From: JAOUGY01 sp963785075
GTDB lineage: Bacteria; Actinomycetota; Acidimicrobiia; Spongiisociales; ZC4RG35
NCBI GenBank assembly: GCA_963785075.1
Contig: CAWATW010000001.1
Location: 124,001-188,000, forward strand
Direction of reading: 5' to 3'
Length of the DNA: 64,000 nt
In this document: positions 17,106 to 26,735 of the stretch, in pieces
How positions within the stretch are numbered: the first letter of the stretch is position 1
Layout of the letters: every line of letters begins with the position of its first letter
Notes under the pieces: generated by a model
The model's input: the letters and a program-made list of their open reading frames with translations, nothing else
Told to the model about the DNA's origin: nothing
Databases searched by the model: none
Translations under genes and position numbers: made by a program

Positions 17106-18101
17106 ATGGAAGACCCCAAGGACGACCGTAGGAATGCCATCCTGCGGGCCCTGGTCGAAGAGCACATCAGATCCGGTGAACCGGTCAGCTCCCGCTGTGT
17201 GCTGGACGCCACAGGGCTCGAGGTGTCCGCCGCCACCATCCGCAACGAACTCGCCTCTCTCGATCGTGAGGGGTATGCGGTTCAGCCCCATACGTCTGCC
17301 GGCCGGGTCCCGACCGCCAAGGCATACCGCTACTACGTCGATCATCTTGCGCCGAGCAAACCCAGAACCGCCGTCCAGGCCAAGGTGGCCGAGTTCTATT
17401 CGACGATGCATCTGGAGCTCGGACGACTGCTGAAGGCGACGACCGAGCTGCTCACCGACATCACTCACTACCCGGCCGTCGCCATCGGTCCGGGGCCGTC
17501 CGGCGAGGCCATCAAAGCGGTTCATCTCGTTCAGATGGGCGCGGTCACCGTTCTGGTGGTGGTCGTGACCGATTCGGGGCGCGTCAGCCAGGAACTGCTC
17601 CGGCTCGACCAGCCGATCACGCCCACGGAGCTCGAGCGGGCGGAGCAATTCCTGGCCAGATCCCTGGTCGGACGTGAGATGGGCAGGAAGGACGGCGAGC
17701 GAGCACCTGAACTGGCTCCCGCAGAGCTCGCGGTCGTGCGTATGGCTCAAGCGGCTTTGGCGAGGGCCGCCCAGCAGACGGCCGAGATATACGTCGGCGG
17801 CACGCGACAGATGGCGACGGTGTGGGACAACCTCGCCACCGTCCATCATGTCCTCGAGGTGCTCGAGCGTGAGGCCAAGCTGCTCGAGATGCTCGCCGGC
17901 CATTCCGGGACCACGATCCAGATCGCCGATGAACTCGGGATGCCGGCCGACGTCGATCTTGCGGTTGTCTCCAGCTCGTTCGACTCGGGCCCGGCCGAAG
18001 GTCGGATCGGCGTGATCGGACCGATGAGGATGGACTACCGCCGAGTGATTTCCGCGGTCGAAGCAGTCAGCCGCGAGCTCGGCGACAGAGCCGCCCAGTG
18101 A
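17106..18101 (+). CDS. hrcA: heat-inducible transcription repressor HrcA
   Basis: HrcA (331 residues) represses chaperone genes by binding CIRCE elements. The N-terminal winged helix ('GEPVSSRCVLDATGLEVSAA', 'TIRNELASLDREGY') is followed by 'HTSAGRVPTAKAYRYYVD', a signature of the family, and the GAF-like dimerisation domain. The ATG at 17106 lies 12 nt downstream of a recognisable CIRCE, so autoregulation is well supported. dnaJ follows 95 bp later, which makes a heat-shock unit. groE and dnaK are not in this window. Confidence 0.96.
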   Translation: MEDPKDDRRNAILRALVEEHIRSGEPVSSRCVLDATGLEVSAATIRNELASLDREGYAVQPHTSAGRVPTAKAYRYYVDHLAPSKPRTAVQAKVAEFYSTMHLELGRLLKATTELLTDITHYPAVAIGPGPSGEAIKAVHLVQMGAVTVLVVVVTDSGRVSQELLRLDQPITPTELERAEQFLARSLVGREMGRKDGERAPELAPAELAVVRMAQAALARAAQQTAEIYVGGTRQMATVWDNLATVHHVLEVLEREAKLLEMLAGHSGTTIQIADELGMPADVDLAVVSSSFDSGPAEGRIGVIGPMRMDYRRVISAVEAVSRELGDRAAQ

Positions 18102-18196
18102 CCGACGCAGGTGCTTCGCCCGTGATGGAGATCAGAACCCGGCACCCAATTCCGTCCGCTCCGCACCCGATCGCCCGCCCCTAGGATCCGGCACTC

Positions 18197-19279
18197 GTGG
18201 CAAAGGACTATTACGCAATCCTGGGCGTCCCTCGGGACGCCTCGGGTGACGAGATCAAGAAGGCGTTTCGCCGCCTCGCCCGGGAAACGCATCCCGATGC
18301 CAACCCGGGGGACGCCCAGGCCGACGCCCGCTTTCGGGAGATCGCCGAGGCGTATGAGGTGCTGAGCGACCCGGACAAGCGCCGCCGCCACGACCGGGGC
18401 GACACGATCGACCTGGGTGACCTGTTGGGCGGATTCGGCGGCTTCGACGACCTGCTGCGTTCGGTGTTCGGCGATTCGGGGCTCTTCGGCGCCACCGGCA
18501 GGCCTGCGCCGCCCCGTGGCCGTGACATTCTCGCGCGGGTCGCGGTCGATCTCGCCGAAGCCGCCTTCGGGACGGATGCCGAGGTGAGTTTCAGGACCAA
18601 TGTCGTGTGTTCGATCTGCCGCGGCTCAGGGGCGAAGCCCGGGTCCGATCGACACACCTGCCCTACCTGCAACGGCGGCGGAGCAGTCCGTGTTGCGCGA
18701 AGGGGACTGTTGGGGACCGTCATGTCCGTGACCACATGTGACACGTGCGCCGGTTCGGGCGAAGTGGTCGCGGAGACATGTGTGCAGTGCTCGGGGCAGG
18801 GCGTGCATCCATCGGACCGCACGGTGAAGGTGGAGATCCCTCCAGGTGTCGATTCGGGGACACGACTTCGCCTGAGCCGGGAAGGTGAGGCGGCGCCCCG
18901 AGGTGGGCAAGGTGGTGACCTGTATGTGGAGGTGGCGGTCAGACCCGACGATCGATTCGAGCGGGCCGGCGACGATCTGGTGCACCGTACATCGGTGAGC
19001 ATGGCAAACGCCGCTCTGGGCACCAAGATCGATGTTCCCCTGATCGACGGCGGAACCGACGTGATCGACGTTCCGCGCGGCACGCAGCCGGGCTGGGTGC
19101 ACCGCATTCCCGGTCGGGGGATGGGCAGGCTCGGCAGACGTGGCCGCGGCGACCTGCTGGTGCACGTGTCGGTGTCGATCCCCACCGACCTGACCACCGA
19201 ACAAGAAGAGCTGCTCCGCTCGTTCGCAGCCGCGTCGGGGGATGAGCAATCCGGCCGGCGGCGCCGCCGGGGCCGCTGA
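18197..19279 (+). CDS. dnaJ: molecular chaperone DnaJ
   Basis: This is a type I J-protein of 360 residues. The J domain (1-65) contains the HPD tripeptide ('ETHPDAN') that stimulates DnaK ATPase. A Gly/Phe-rich stretch ('LLGGFGGFDDLL') follows, and then four zinc-finger CxxCxGxG motifs ('CSICRGSG', 'CPTCNGGG', 'CDTCAGSG', 'CVQCSGQG') and two beta-barrel substrate domains. The GTG start is 9 nt after TAGGAT, a possible -10 of its own promoter. It overlaps or abuts rsmE. Confidence 0.97.
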   Translation: MAKDYYAILGVPRDASGDEIKKAFRRLARETHPDANPGDAQADARFREIAEAYEVLSDPDKRRRHDRGDTIDLGDLLGGFGGFDDLLRSVFGDSGLFGATGRPAPPRGRDILARVAVDLAEAAFGTDAEVSFRTNVVCSICRGSGAKPGSDRHTCPTCNGGGAVRVARRGLLGTVMSVTTCDTCAGSGEVVAETCVQCSGQGVHPSDRTVKVEIPPGVDSGTRLRLSREGEAAPRGGQGGDLYVEVAVRPDDRFERAGDDLVHRTSVSMANAALGTKIDVPLIDGGTDVIDVPRGTQPGWVHRIPGRGMGRLGRRGRGDLLVHVSVSIPTDLTTEQEELLRSFAAASGDEQSGRRRRRGR

Positions 19280-19283
19280 ATCC

Positions 19284-19934
19284 ATGGCTCACGTTCCCCA
19301 TGTCCTCGTTCCCGGGCCATGGGAGGGCCCGGCGATCGAACTCTCGAGCGATGCGGTGCATCATCTCCGCGTCGTGTTGCGGATGGGCGACAGTGAGCCT
19401 TGTTCCTACACCGATGGCCACGGCGGTGGGGGCTCGGGGGTCCTCGAGGGATCCCGCATCGTGCGTGGGGAAGAACGGGCGTTCCCCCGTCCGGCTCAGG
19501 TCACGCTCGCGGTGGCCCCGCCGGCCGCCAAGGACAGGCTGCGGTGGATCGTCGAGAAGGCGGCCGAGATCGGCGTAGCCCGCATCGTCTGGATCGACAC
19601 CGTTCACCGCCAGGGTCGACCGCCACGCCCGGACAAGGCAGCGCAGTGGGCGCAGATGGCGTTGGAGCAGTCGCGCGGCCACCACCTCACTGTGGTCGAC
19701 GGCGCCCTCACGCCCATCGGTCGACTCGAGGGTGCTCTCGTGGCGGCCGACCAAGGCGGTGGTGCGGTCGAACGCCTCCGCGCGCCGGTCACCGTCATGG
19801 TGGGTCCCGAAGGCGGTTGGGCGCCCGACGAGCTCGATCGCACCATCCCCCGCATCACGTTGGGTGAGCGGGTGCTGCGCACGGAAACGGCCGCAATCCT
19901 GGCGTCGTACCTAGTGCTGTCCGTGGCGATCTGA
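19284..19934 (+). CDS. rsmE: 16S rRNA (uracil(1498)-N(3))-methyltransferase
   Basis: This is a SPOUT-class methyltransferase of about 216 residues that methylates U1498 of 16S rRNA. 'KDRLRWIVEKAAEIG', 'VMVGPEGGWAPDE' and 'LGERVLRTETAAI' are the three conserved blocks, the last two forming the SAM-binding knot. The N-terminal PUA-like region is short. The ATG at 19284, 4 nt after dnaJ, is preferred; an ATG at 19242 would overlap dnaJ by 38 nt. The dnaJ-rsmE neighbourhood is conserved in many bacteria. Confidence 0.92.
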   Translation: MAHVPHVLVPGPWEGPAIELSSDAVHHLRVVLRMGDSEPCSYTDGHGGGGSGVLEGSRIVRGEERAFPRPAQVTLAVAPPAAKDRLRWIVEKAAEIGVARIVWIDTVHRQGRPPRPDKAAQWAQMALEQSRGHHLTVVDGALTPIGRLEGALVAADQGGGAVERLRAPVTVMVGPEGGWAPDELDRTIPRITLGERVLRTETAAILASYLVLSVAI

Positions 19935-20002
19935 GCGATTGGCACCACTCTGCGTGGTTTACGTGGTATCATCGTCGCTCGAGAAGGGGTAGAGGAGCAC
20001 AG

Positions 20003-20443
20003 ATGGAATCGATCGATCCGTTGAACCAGATGATCGGCAGCCGTGTTCGAGAAGCGCGGCGGGCCCGTGGCTGGTCACTGCTCGATGTCGAGGCGGCATC
20101 GGACGGCGAGTTCAAGGCGTCGGTCCTCGGTGCCTATGAACGAGGTGAACGCGCACTCTCGGTGGCGCGCCTGCTGCGCCTCGCTGCGCTGTTCGAGATG
20201 TCTCCGGTCGTGTTTCTCCCCGAAACACCCGATCACACAGATCCCATCATCGATCTCGAGGCCGCCGAGGCCGCCGGCGACCGTCAGGGCGAGACGATCG
20301 ACCGATTCCTCCGAGCCATTCAGCGCATGCGTAAGGGTGGGTCGCCCAGAGCCGCCGTTCGCCAGTCGGATCTGAAAGTGCTCGCAGCGCTCTTGGACCC
20401 GCTCATCGTCGAAAACCTCCCGCTGGAGGTCGACGACCAGTGA
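20003..20443 (+). CDS. BldD-like XRE family transcriptional regulator
   Basis: This 146-residue protein has an N-terminal helix-turn-helix of the XRE family. 'VREARRARGWSLLDVEAAS' and 'VLGAYERGERALSVARL' closely resemble the DNA-binding domain of BldD, a developmental regulator of actinomycetes. The C-terminal half differs from Streptomyces BldD and lacks the RxD-X8-RxxD cyclic-di-GMP motif, so control by that messenger is not expected. A good Shine-Dalgarno (AGAGGAG) precedes the ATG. Upstream, CGTGGT occurs twice nine bases apart (19953-19967), possibly a regulatory repeat. Targets are unknown. Confidence 0.85.
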   Translation: MESIDPLNQMIGSRVREARRARGWSLLDVEAASDGEFKASVLGAYERGERALSVARLLRLAALFEMSPVVFLPETPDHTDPIIDLEAAEAAGDRQGETIDRFLRAIQRMRKGGSPRAAVRQSDLKVLAALLDPLIVENLPLEVDDQ

Positions 20444-20537
20444 CTCGCAACCGGTCCCTGACGGCCGGTTGGCATGTGTCGTCGCTTCGCGACCCCTTGT
20501 CCCTATACTTCCTGAGCCCACTCCTGGGCCCAACGTC

Positions 20538-21521
20538 GTGACCTCTGATCTCTCCCACGATTCTTCTCAGCGCCATGTGCGCGTTCCTTCGAACCACCTC
20601 ATGATGGATTTGGTCGGTGCGGGCGATGTCCATGTGCGAGCACTGTCGGACCTGTTTCCGACGGTGAAGGTCGTCGCGCGGGGCAATGAGATCACGCTCG
20701 ACGGTCCTGAAGGGGACACGGCCGTGGTCGAGACCGTCCTCGACGAGCTGTTGATCCTCATACAGGAGGGCCAGTCCCTCGGTGACGGACGCCTCGAGCG
20801 GGTCGTCGAAATGGTTCGTGAGAAGGTACCCAGTCCGTCCGGGGTGCTGACGGAAGGCATTCCCGTCGGTCGTGGCCGTGTCGTTCGGGCCAAGACTCGT
20901 GGACAGCAGCAGTACATCAAGGCCATCAAGGACAACACCCTCACCTTTGGCATCGGCCCTGCGGGCACCGGAAAGACCTATCTGGCGATGGCCGCAGCCG
21001 TCGAGTCCCTCATGTCCGGCTCGATTCGACGAATTCTGCTCACGCGACCCGCCGTCGAGGCAGGTGAGCGTCTGGGCTTTCTCCCGGGAGACCTCACCCA
21101 GAAGATCGACCCGTACCTCCGCCCGCTCTACGACGCCCTCTGGGACATGCTGGGACCCGACGAGACGGCCCGTTTGACCGATCGGGGAACCATCGAGATA
21201 GCTCCGCTCGCTTATATGAGGGGACGGACTCTGAACGACGCCTGCGTGATCCTCGACGAGGCACAGAACACGTCCCAGGAGCAGATGAAGATGTTTCTGA
21301 CTCGACTGGGGTTCAACTCGAAGATGATCATCACCGGCGACATCACCCAGACCGATCTGCCGAGCCAGCGTCAGAGTGGCCTGGCGGTGGTGCGTCGCAT
21401 TCTCGAGGGGATCCCGGGTGTTGCTTTCGTCGAGCTGACCTCCAAAGATGTCGTTCGACATCGGATCGTTGCTGCCATCGTCGAGGCGTACGGTCGGTAC
21501 GACCATGAGGGGGAGACATGA
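20538..21521 (+). CDS. phoH: PhoH family ATPase
   Basis: This is a PhoH-like protein of about 327 residues with an N-terminal KH-like segment and a P-loop ATPase domain. Walker A is 'GIGPAGTGKTYLAM', Walker B 'CVILDEAQN', and the characteristic 'LTRPAVEAGERLGFLPGDL' lies between. In many bacteria phoH is next to ybeY, and the pair is linked to RNA metabolism and ribosome maturation. The GTG at 20538 fits the family. TATACT at 20504-20509 is a likely -10. It overlaps pgpH by 4 nt (ATGA), starting the phoH-pgpH-ybeY-corC-era string. Confidence 0.94.
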   Translation: MTSDLSHDSSQRHVRVPSNHLMMDLVGAGDVHVRALSDLFPTVKVVARGNEITLDGPEGDTAVVETVLDELLILIQEGQSLGDGRLERVVEMVREKVPSPSGVLTEGIPVGRGRVVRAKTRGQQQYIKAIKDNTLTFGIGPAGTGKTYLAMAAAVESLMSGSIRRILLTRPAVEAGERLGFLPGDLTQKIDPYLRPLYDALWDMLGPDETARLTDRGTIEIAPLAYMRGRTLNDACVILDEAQNTSQEQMKMFLTRLGFNSKMIITGDITQTDLPSQRQSGLAVVRRILEGIPGVAFVELTSKDVVRHRIVAAIVEAYGRYDHEGET

Positions 21522-24061
21522 GACGAGCGTCGATCACGCGAATTGCGGCACTCGTGTCGACCGTGGCCCTGTCCTGGGGGGTGCTCACGCTCGGCTTCGC
21601 CGACGAGGCGGCCGGCGGGCCTCAAGTGGGAGACACAGCCGATCGCGAGTATCGCGCCAGGACCGACGCCGAGTTCGTGGATCAGGTGGCAACCGAGCAG
21701 GCGATCGAGCGGGCGCGGGCGGGTGTCGAACCGGTTCTCGTCCGCGACACCAGCCTTGAAGATGCCGCCTACGCCGAGGTGACAGGAATCCTCGACGCGG
21801 TCGCGGTCGCCACCCAACCCATCGAGAGTCGGGTGGAATCTATACCTCCGCCCACTAGTTCCACGACGAGCTCCACCACCACGACGACGACCGCCGAAGG
21901 GGAGCCGGTGGTCGGAGCCGAGACCGAGTTGGTGTCGACCGGAGTCATCACGGGACTCGTGTTCATCGACGTGAACGGTGACGGAATTCTCGACGACACC
22001 GAGGTGCCGGAGGGTGGGTGGACCACCGATCGGCCACGGCAGGATGTGGCAGCGGTGGCGATCGCCGCCGACGGTACGCAATACCGCGGCGCGACCGACC
22101 GGAGTGGCGAATACTCGATCGAGGTTCCCTACGGTGAATACGAAGTTCTCCTCGACTCCGAATCCGTCGGATATCCGCCGGATTTCGTCGCTTCCGCTCC
22201 AAACGCGTTCTCTCAGCAAATCGTGTGTGAATCGGATGAGTGCCTGACCCAGCCCGTCGGGCTCTCGGCGGTGTTTGCCCCGCTCGAGTCGATCGTCGAT
22301 GACGTGCAGGCCGAGAGCCCACTTCTCGGCGACACCACGTGGGCCGTTCTCGCCGACTACGGCATGCGCGACGTCTACCGGACACTCTTCGACGACGAGC
22401 CTCTCCTCCAACAGATAAGCACGGCTGCCCAGGATCGACTGACGACCTATTTCCGGTTCGAGATCACCGATGACGAGGTCGATCAGATCCGGAGCGACGC
22501 CTTGCGGGATCCGCAATCGGTTCAGATCGACGGGGTGATCAACGACGTGGCGCGCGAACAGGTGAATCGCCTGGTGAGCGTCAGCCTGGTTGCGAACATG
22601 GTCGTCGACCAGGAGCGGACGGAGGCCGAGATCGAGCGTGAGGTCGCGGCCGTGCCCGATCAGATGCGGTCGTATTCGGCGGGGCAGTTGATCTTGGCAC
22701 CGGGCGACACGTTCACCGAGCGGACGCTCGCAGCCGTCAACGCCACGGGAGCCAACATCGAGCGTACGGTACGACAGGCCGCTGCCGGCGGGTTGCTTGC
22801 GGTGCTCGTTGCGGTGCTCGCCTACTACCTGGCGCGTTTCCGCAAGGTCTACTGGAGCCGGCCTCGCATGGTGACCCTGTTCGGCATGCTCATCGTTCTT
22901 GCGGCGGCGGCGGTACGGATCACCGTCGAGTTCCAGGACACGACGAGCTGGTACATCCTGCCCGCCGTCGCCTTTGGGTACCTGGCCTCGGTGTTGTTCG
23001 ACAACCGGATGGGCACGTTGATGGCCATGGCCGTGGGCGTGCTGGCCCTCGTCGGCACGCTCGAGCCTGGCGTCGGCGTGTACGCCACGCTGGCGACGCT
23101 GGCGCCCATCGGGTTCGTGTCGGCAGTCTCGACGCGGCGAGCGTTCCGCAACTCCGTGCTGGTGTCGGCCGTGGCCGGAGCGGTGATCGCCGCCGCCGCG
23201 TCCTGGTTCTTCGAGGCCGAGGTGGGGCAAAACCCGCTCGAACAGATCGGTCGTGACGCCGCGTGGGCCGGTGCGGTGGCCCTCGTTGCCTCGCTCGTCG
23301 CCTTGGCGGCCATGCCGTTCTTCGAGTCGATGTTCGACATCACCACCACGTTGCGTTTGCTCGAGCTGACCGACCGCAACCATGAGGCACTCCAGGTGTT
23401 GCAGTCGAAAGCCTTCGGCACGTTCAACCACTCCCTGATGGTGGGAACCCTGGCGGACTCGGCCGCCAAGGCGATCGGCGCCGACAACATCCTCGCCCGG
23501 GCAGCGGCCTACTACCACGACCTCGGCAAGACCGAGAACCCCATGTACTTCATCGAGAACCAATTCGGGTCCGCCAACCCCCACGACGACCTCGCCCCTG
23601 AGGAGTCTGCCCGCATCATCCGCCAGCATGTGCTCGACGGGGTGGAACTGGCCCGGAAGTTCAACATCCCGTCGGCGGTCGCCGAAGGGATCGTGTCGCA
23701 TCACGGCGACGGGATCATGCGGTACTTCTACGAGAAGGCCCGTCAACAGGGCGACGGTGAGGTGGATCCCGATCTGTTCCGCCACGCCGGCCACAAGCCC
23801 CAGACTCGTGAGATGGCGATCCTGATGATGGCGGATGCCGTCGAGGGCGCTTGCAGAGCGGTGTTCGCCGACGAGGAGCCGAAACCGGAGTCCATCGCCA
23901 AGGTCGTGAACCGGGTGATCGACGAGAAGGTGGCGGACGGCCAGCTGTCGGAGTCGGACCTCACGCTCAGCGAGCTGTCGACGGTTCGGCGGGCGTTCAT
24001 CGACGCGCTGACAGGTCACTACCATCAGCGCATCCCCTATCCCAACTTCCCCGGAAGCTGA
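21518..24061 (+). CDS. pgpH: cyclic-di-AMP phosphodiesterase PgpH (7TM-HD) with SdrD_B-like insert
   Basis: The 847-residue protein has an N-terminal membrane anchor, an extracellular 7TMR-HDED-type domain, seven membrane segments (about 420-625) and a cytoplasmic HD phosphohydrolase domain ('FNHSLMVGTLAD', 'AAAYYHDLGKTENP', 'SHHGDGI'). Family members hydrolyse c-di-AMP. Unusually, the extracellular part is split by a Thr/Ser-rich linker (about 110-130) and a module of about 100 residues beginning 'FIDVNGDGILDDTE', which resembles the SdrD_B / carboxypeptidase-regulatory-like fold with a DxNxDG calcium-type loop. The insert may bind a wall component or calcium. The enzymatic residues look intact. 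Confidence 0.92.
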   Translation: MRRASITRIAALVSTVALSWGVLTLGFADEAAGGPQVGDTADREYRARTDAEFVDQVATEQAIERARAGVEPVLVRDTSLEDAAYAEVTGILDAVAVATQPIESRVESIPPPTSSTTSSTTTTTTAEGEPVVGAETELVSTGVITGLVFIDVNGDGILDDTEVPEGGWTTDRPRQDVAAVAIAADGTQYRGATDRSGEYSIEVPYGEYEVLLDSESVGYPPDFVASAPNAFSQQIVCESDECLTQPVGLSAVFAPLESIVDDVQAESPLLGDTTWAVLADYGMRDVYRTLFDDEPLLQQISTAAQDRLTTYFRFEITDDEVDQIRSDALRDPQSVQIDGVINDVAREQVNRLVSVSLVANMVVDQERTEAEIEREVAAVPDQMRSYSAGQLILAPGDTFTERTLAAVNATGANIERTVRQAAAGGLLAVLVAVLAYYLARFRKVYWSRPRMVTLFGMLIVLAAAAVRITVEFQDTTSWYILPAVAFGYLASVLFDNRMGTLMAMAVGVLALVGTLEPGVGVYATLATLAPIGFVSAVSTRRAFRNSVLVSAVAGAVIAAAASWFFEAEVGQNPLEQIGRDAAWAGAVALVASLVALAAMPFFESMFDITTTLRLLELTDRNHEALQVLQSKAFGTFNHSLMVGTLADSAAKAIGADNILARAAAYYHDLGKTENPMYFIENQFGSANPHDDLAPEESARIIRQHVLDGVELARKFNIPSAVAEGIVSHHGDGIMRYFYEKARQQGDGEVDPDLFRHAGHKPQTREMAILMMADAVEGACRAVFADEEPKPESIAKVVNRVIDEKVADGQLSESDLTLSELSTVRRAFIDALTGHYHQRIPYPNFPGS

Positions 24062-24112
24062 TTTGGACGAGCCCCCCAGTCCCGACGCGCCTGCCCGTGG
24101 CGGGATACGCTC

Positions 24113-24577
24113 ATGAACGTGTTCCTCACCGATGAGCAATCGGTCCCGGTCGACGTGGCGCGAATCCGCACGTTGGCCGAACTGGTGCTCGAGCAGCAGG
24201 GATTCCCGCAGGACACCGAGGTCACGATCATGCTCGTGACCGACTCCGACATGGTCGGATACAACGAGCGCTTCATGAACCGGGACGGTCCGACGGATGT
24301 GCTGGCGTTCCCACTCGAAGAGCTCGCTCCGGGCGTCGTGCCCGACTGGCGGCCAGGTGACCCCCCGGTCAACCTCGGTGACGTCATCATCGCTCCCGAG
24401 TACGTGGGTCGCCAGGCGAGTGAGCAGGGGTCGGAGTTCACCCACGAGATCTCACTCATGGTGGTGCACGGCATCTTGCACCTCATGGGATGGGATCACG
24501 GCGAGGACTCCGATGCCGAGCGCATGGAAGGCCGGGAACGGGAGCTGCTCGGGATGATCGGAGTACCGAGAACATGA
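24113..24577 (+). CDS. ybeY: endoribonuclease YbeY
   Basis: YbeY (154 residues) is a zinc-dependent endoribonuclease for rRNA maturation and quality control. The metal site HxxxHxxxxxH is present as 'VVHGILHLMGWDH' (H119, H123, H129), and the family block 'MNRDGPTDVLAFP' is present. The acidic segment 'VNLGDVIIAPEYV' is also typical. It lies between pgpH and corC, with a 4-nt overlap to the latter, in the conserved phoH-ybeY-era neighbourhood. Confidence 0.96.
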   Translation: MNVFLTDEQSVPVDVARIRTLAELVLEQQGFPQDTEVTIMLVTDSDMVGYNERFMNRDGPTDVLAFPLEELAPGVVPDWRPGDPPVNLGDVIIAPEYVGRQASEQGSEFTHEISLMVVHGILHLMGWDHGEDSDAERMEGRERELLGMIGVPRT

Positions 24578-25767
24578 TCCCGGCAATCGTCGTCGTGGTG
24601 CTCACGGTGCTCGGCGCCGCACTGCTGCGGCTGGGGTTGGCGTCGCTGGCACGGACTCCACGGGCGGACGCCCTTCGGGACGTGGTCGAACATCGCGCCG
24701 GTGCGCGGAGGGTGGCGGACCTCCTCGAGGACCGAGAGGTGGTGGCGCCCGCCGTCAACGTCATCCATGCCCTTCTCCTGGTGTTTGCGGCCGTCGTCGG
24801 CTCCTGGGTCCTTTCGAGGTCTGCCGTGGGAACGCCTCTCGCTCTTGCGTTGTCGACCATGACCATGGCGCTGGTCGTGATCGGCGATCTCGTACCGCGC
24901 GCCATCGGCCGACGACGCCCCCGGTCGCCCGCCTACCGGCTGGCGCCGATCCTGGCCCTGAGCGTGAAAGTCGGCTCCTGGGCCACCGAGATCTTCGCCG
25001 ACGAGGACGACGAGGACGACCACGGTGACGAAGACGAAGACGACGCGGGGGAGTCGAAGCTGATCTCGTCGGTGTTGGAGTTCTCCGAAACCATCGTGCG
25101 GGAGGTCATGGTTCCCAGAACCGACATGGTGATGATCGGTCGCGACTCAGGTTTCGGGGATTTGCTGGTCGTGTTCGAGGAGCACGGCTTCAGCCGGATC
25201 CCGGTGGTGGGCGAAGGCCCCGACGATGTGATCGGTCTCGTCATCGTGAAGGACCTGCTGCCCGTTCTGGCAGCGGGGGAGCTACCCGAACGCCTGTCGA
25301 CGGTGATGCGGTCGATCGATTTCGTGCCCGAGACGAAACGCGTTCCCGAGTTGCTGAGGGAGATGCAGGCTTCCAAATCTCATCTGGCCGTTGTCGTGGA
25401 CGAATACGGCGGCACCGCCGGCATCGTCACGATCGAGGACCTGCTCGAGGAGTTGGTAGGTGAGATCGTCGACGAATACGACGACGAAGAGCTCCTCATC
25501 GAAGAGCGGGGCGAAGGCCGGTGGGCGGTGGATGGCCGGCTCCCGGTGGAAGAGCTCTCCGAGCTCGTCGACTCCGAGCTCCCCGACGAAGACTGGGACA
25601 CGGTGGCCGGTCTGGTGCTCGGACAAGCAGGCCGCGTGCCCAAAGAGTCGGAACGATTCGTCGTTGGAGAGGTCGCACTGACAGTTCGAAGAATGCAGGG
25701 ACGGCGGGTGGTGCTCGTCGAAGTCGAACGCCTGACCTCCAAATCGATGATCGAGGAGGCGGGATGA
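24574..25767 (+). CDS. CNNM/CorC-type transporter with CBS domains
   Basis: This protein of about 397 residues belongs to the HlyC/CorC family. The N-terminal CNNM membrane domain has three or four hydrophobic segments (1-145), although it is short and lightly conserved. An acidic loop follows ('DEDDEDDHGDEDEDDAGE'), then two CBS domains ('VMVPRTDMVMI' through 'VVVDEYGGTAGIVTIEDLLEELVGEI') and a C-terminal CorC_HlyC domain. Relatives move or regulate magnesium or cobalt. The gene overlaps both ybeY and era by 4 nt, so the three are certainly co-transcribed. Confidence 0.92.
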   Translation: MIPAIVVVVLTVLGAALLRLGLASLARTPRADALRDVVEHRAGARRVADLLEDREVVAPAVNVIHALLLVFAAVVGSWVLSRSAVGTPLALALSTMTMALVVIGDLVPRAIGRRRPRSPAYRLAPILALSVKVGSWATEIFADEDDEDDHGDEDEDDAGESKLISSVLEFSETIVREVMVPRTDMVMIGRDSGFGDLLVVFEEHGFSRIPVVGEGPDDVIGLVIVKDLLPVLAAGELPERLSTVMRSIDFVPETKRVPELLREMQASKSHLAVVVDEYGGTAGIVTIEDLLEELVGEIVDEYDDEELLIEERGEGRWAVDGRLPVEELSELVDSELPDEDWDTVAGLVLGQAGRVPKESERFVVGEVALTVRRMQGRRVVLVEVERLTSKSMIEEAG

Positions 25768-26669
25768 GCGCCGTCCGGTCGGACTTCGTGCCGATCGTGG
25801 GCCGACCAAACGTCGGAAAGTCCACACTCGTCAATGCTCTGGTCGGCGAGAAGGTTTCGATCATCTCGTCTCGTCCACAGACCACGAGGAACACGATTCG
25901 TGGGGTCGTCACCGGGATCGGGGCCGAAGGCGTCCCGGAGTACCAGCTGGTGCTCATCGATACCCCTGGTGTCCACAAGCCAAAGACCGAGCTGGGCAAC
26001 CGGCTGAACAGCCTCGTGTACGGCACGCTGTCGGAGGCGGACGTTGTGGTGTTCGTGCTCGATGCAACTCAGCCCGTCGGGCCTGGCGACCGGCGAATCG
26101 CCGATCGACTACGCCAGGCAGATGCCACGACCGTCGTGGTCGTGAACAAGGTCGATGTCGCCGATAAGGGCTCTGTGGTGAGTCAGCTGGCCGAGGCCTC
26201 GGAATGGGGCTTCGACGCGTACGTCCCGGTGTCTGCACTCCAGTCGGAGAACCTACGCCCGGTCGTCGACGAGCTCGTGGCGAGGATGCCCGAAGGCCCG
26301 CTGTACTTCGATCCGGAGACCCGTTCCGACCAGCCCGACCACGACCTGGCAGCCGAGATCGTCCGGGAGAAGTTCCTCGATCGGCTCCGTGATGAGGTCC
26401 CGCACTCGCTCATCGTGGTGGTCGACGACATGGCCGAACGAAGCGATGACCTCCAGGTGATCGCAGCGCGTGTGATCGTCGAGCGGAATTCGCAGCGGGG
26501 CATCGTCATCGGAAAGGGCGGATCCATGTTGAAGATCGCCGGCACCGAGGCCCGCCAGGAGCTCGAGAAGCTGTTCGGGACGAAGATCCATCTGGATCTC
26601 AGGGTCGTGGTGGAACCCGACTGGCAACAGAAGCCCCAGCTGCTGGACCGCCTCGGCTTTGGTGCCTGA
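25764..26669 (+). CDS. era: GTPase Era
   Basis: Era (301 residues) is a ribosome-assembly GTPase that binds the 3' end of 16S rRNA. The P-loop 'GRPNVGKST' (13-21), G3 'DTPGVH' and G4 'NKVD' are intact, and the C-terminal KH domain reads 'RGIVIGKGGSMLKIAG'. The ATG at 25764 overlaps the corC stop and matches the family start. The gene ends 66 bp before a convergent kinase gene. Confidence 0.97.
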   Translation: MSAVRSDFVPIVGRPNVGKSTLVNALVGEKVSIISSRPQTTRNTIRGVVTGIGAEGVPEYQLVLIDTPGVHKPKTELGNRLNSLVYGTLSEADVVVFVLDATQPVGPGDRRIADRLRQADATTVVVVNKVDVADKGSVVSQLAEASEWGFDAYVPVSALQSENLRPVVDELVARMPEGPLYFDPETRSDQPDHDLAAEIVREKFLDRLRDEVPHSLIVVVDDMAERSDDLQVIAARVIVERNSQRGIVIGKGGSMLKIAGTEARQELEKLFGTKIHLDLRVVVEPDWQQKPQLLDRLGFGA

Positions 26670-26735
26670 CCGGCCAGGGGCGGCACTCATCGCAGTCTTT
26701 CGGCGGATCGGCGTCGCTGCTGCAGTGGCGGCAGG

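Noticed and set aside
21371..24445. 1024-codon minus-strand open frame opposite pgpH and phoH
   Set aside because: It lies opposite well-supported genes and its product has the low-complexity composition of an antisense frame.
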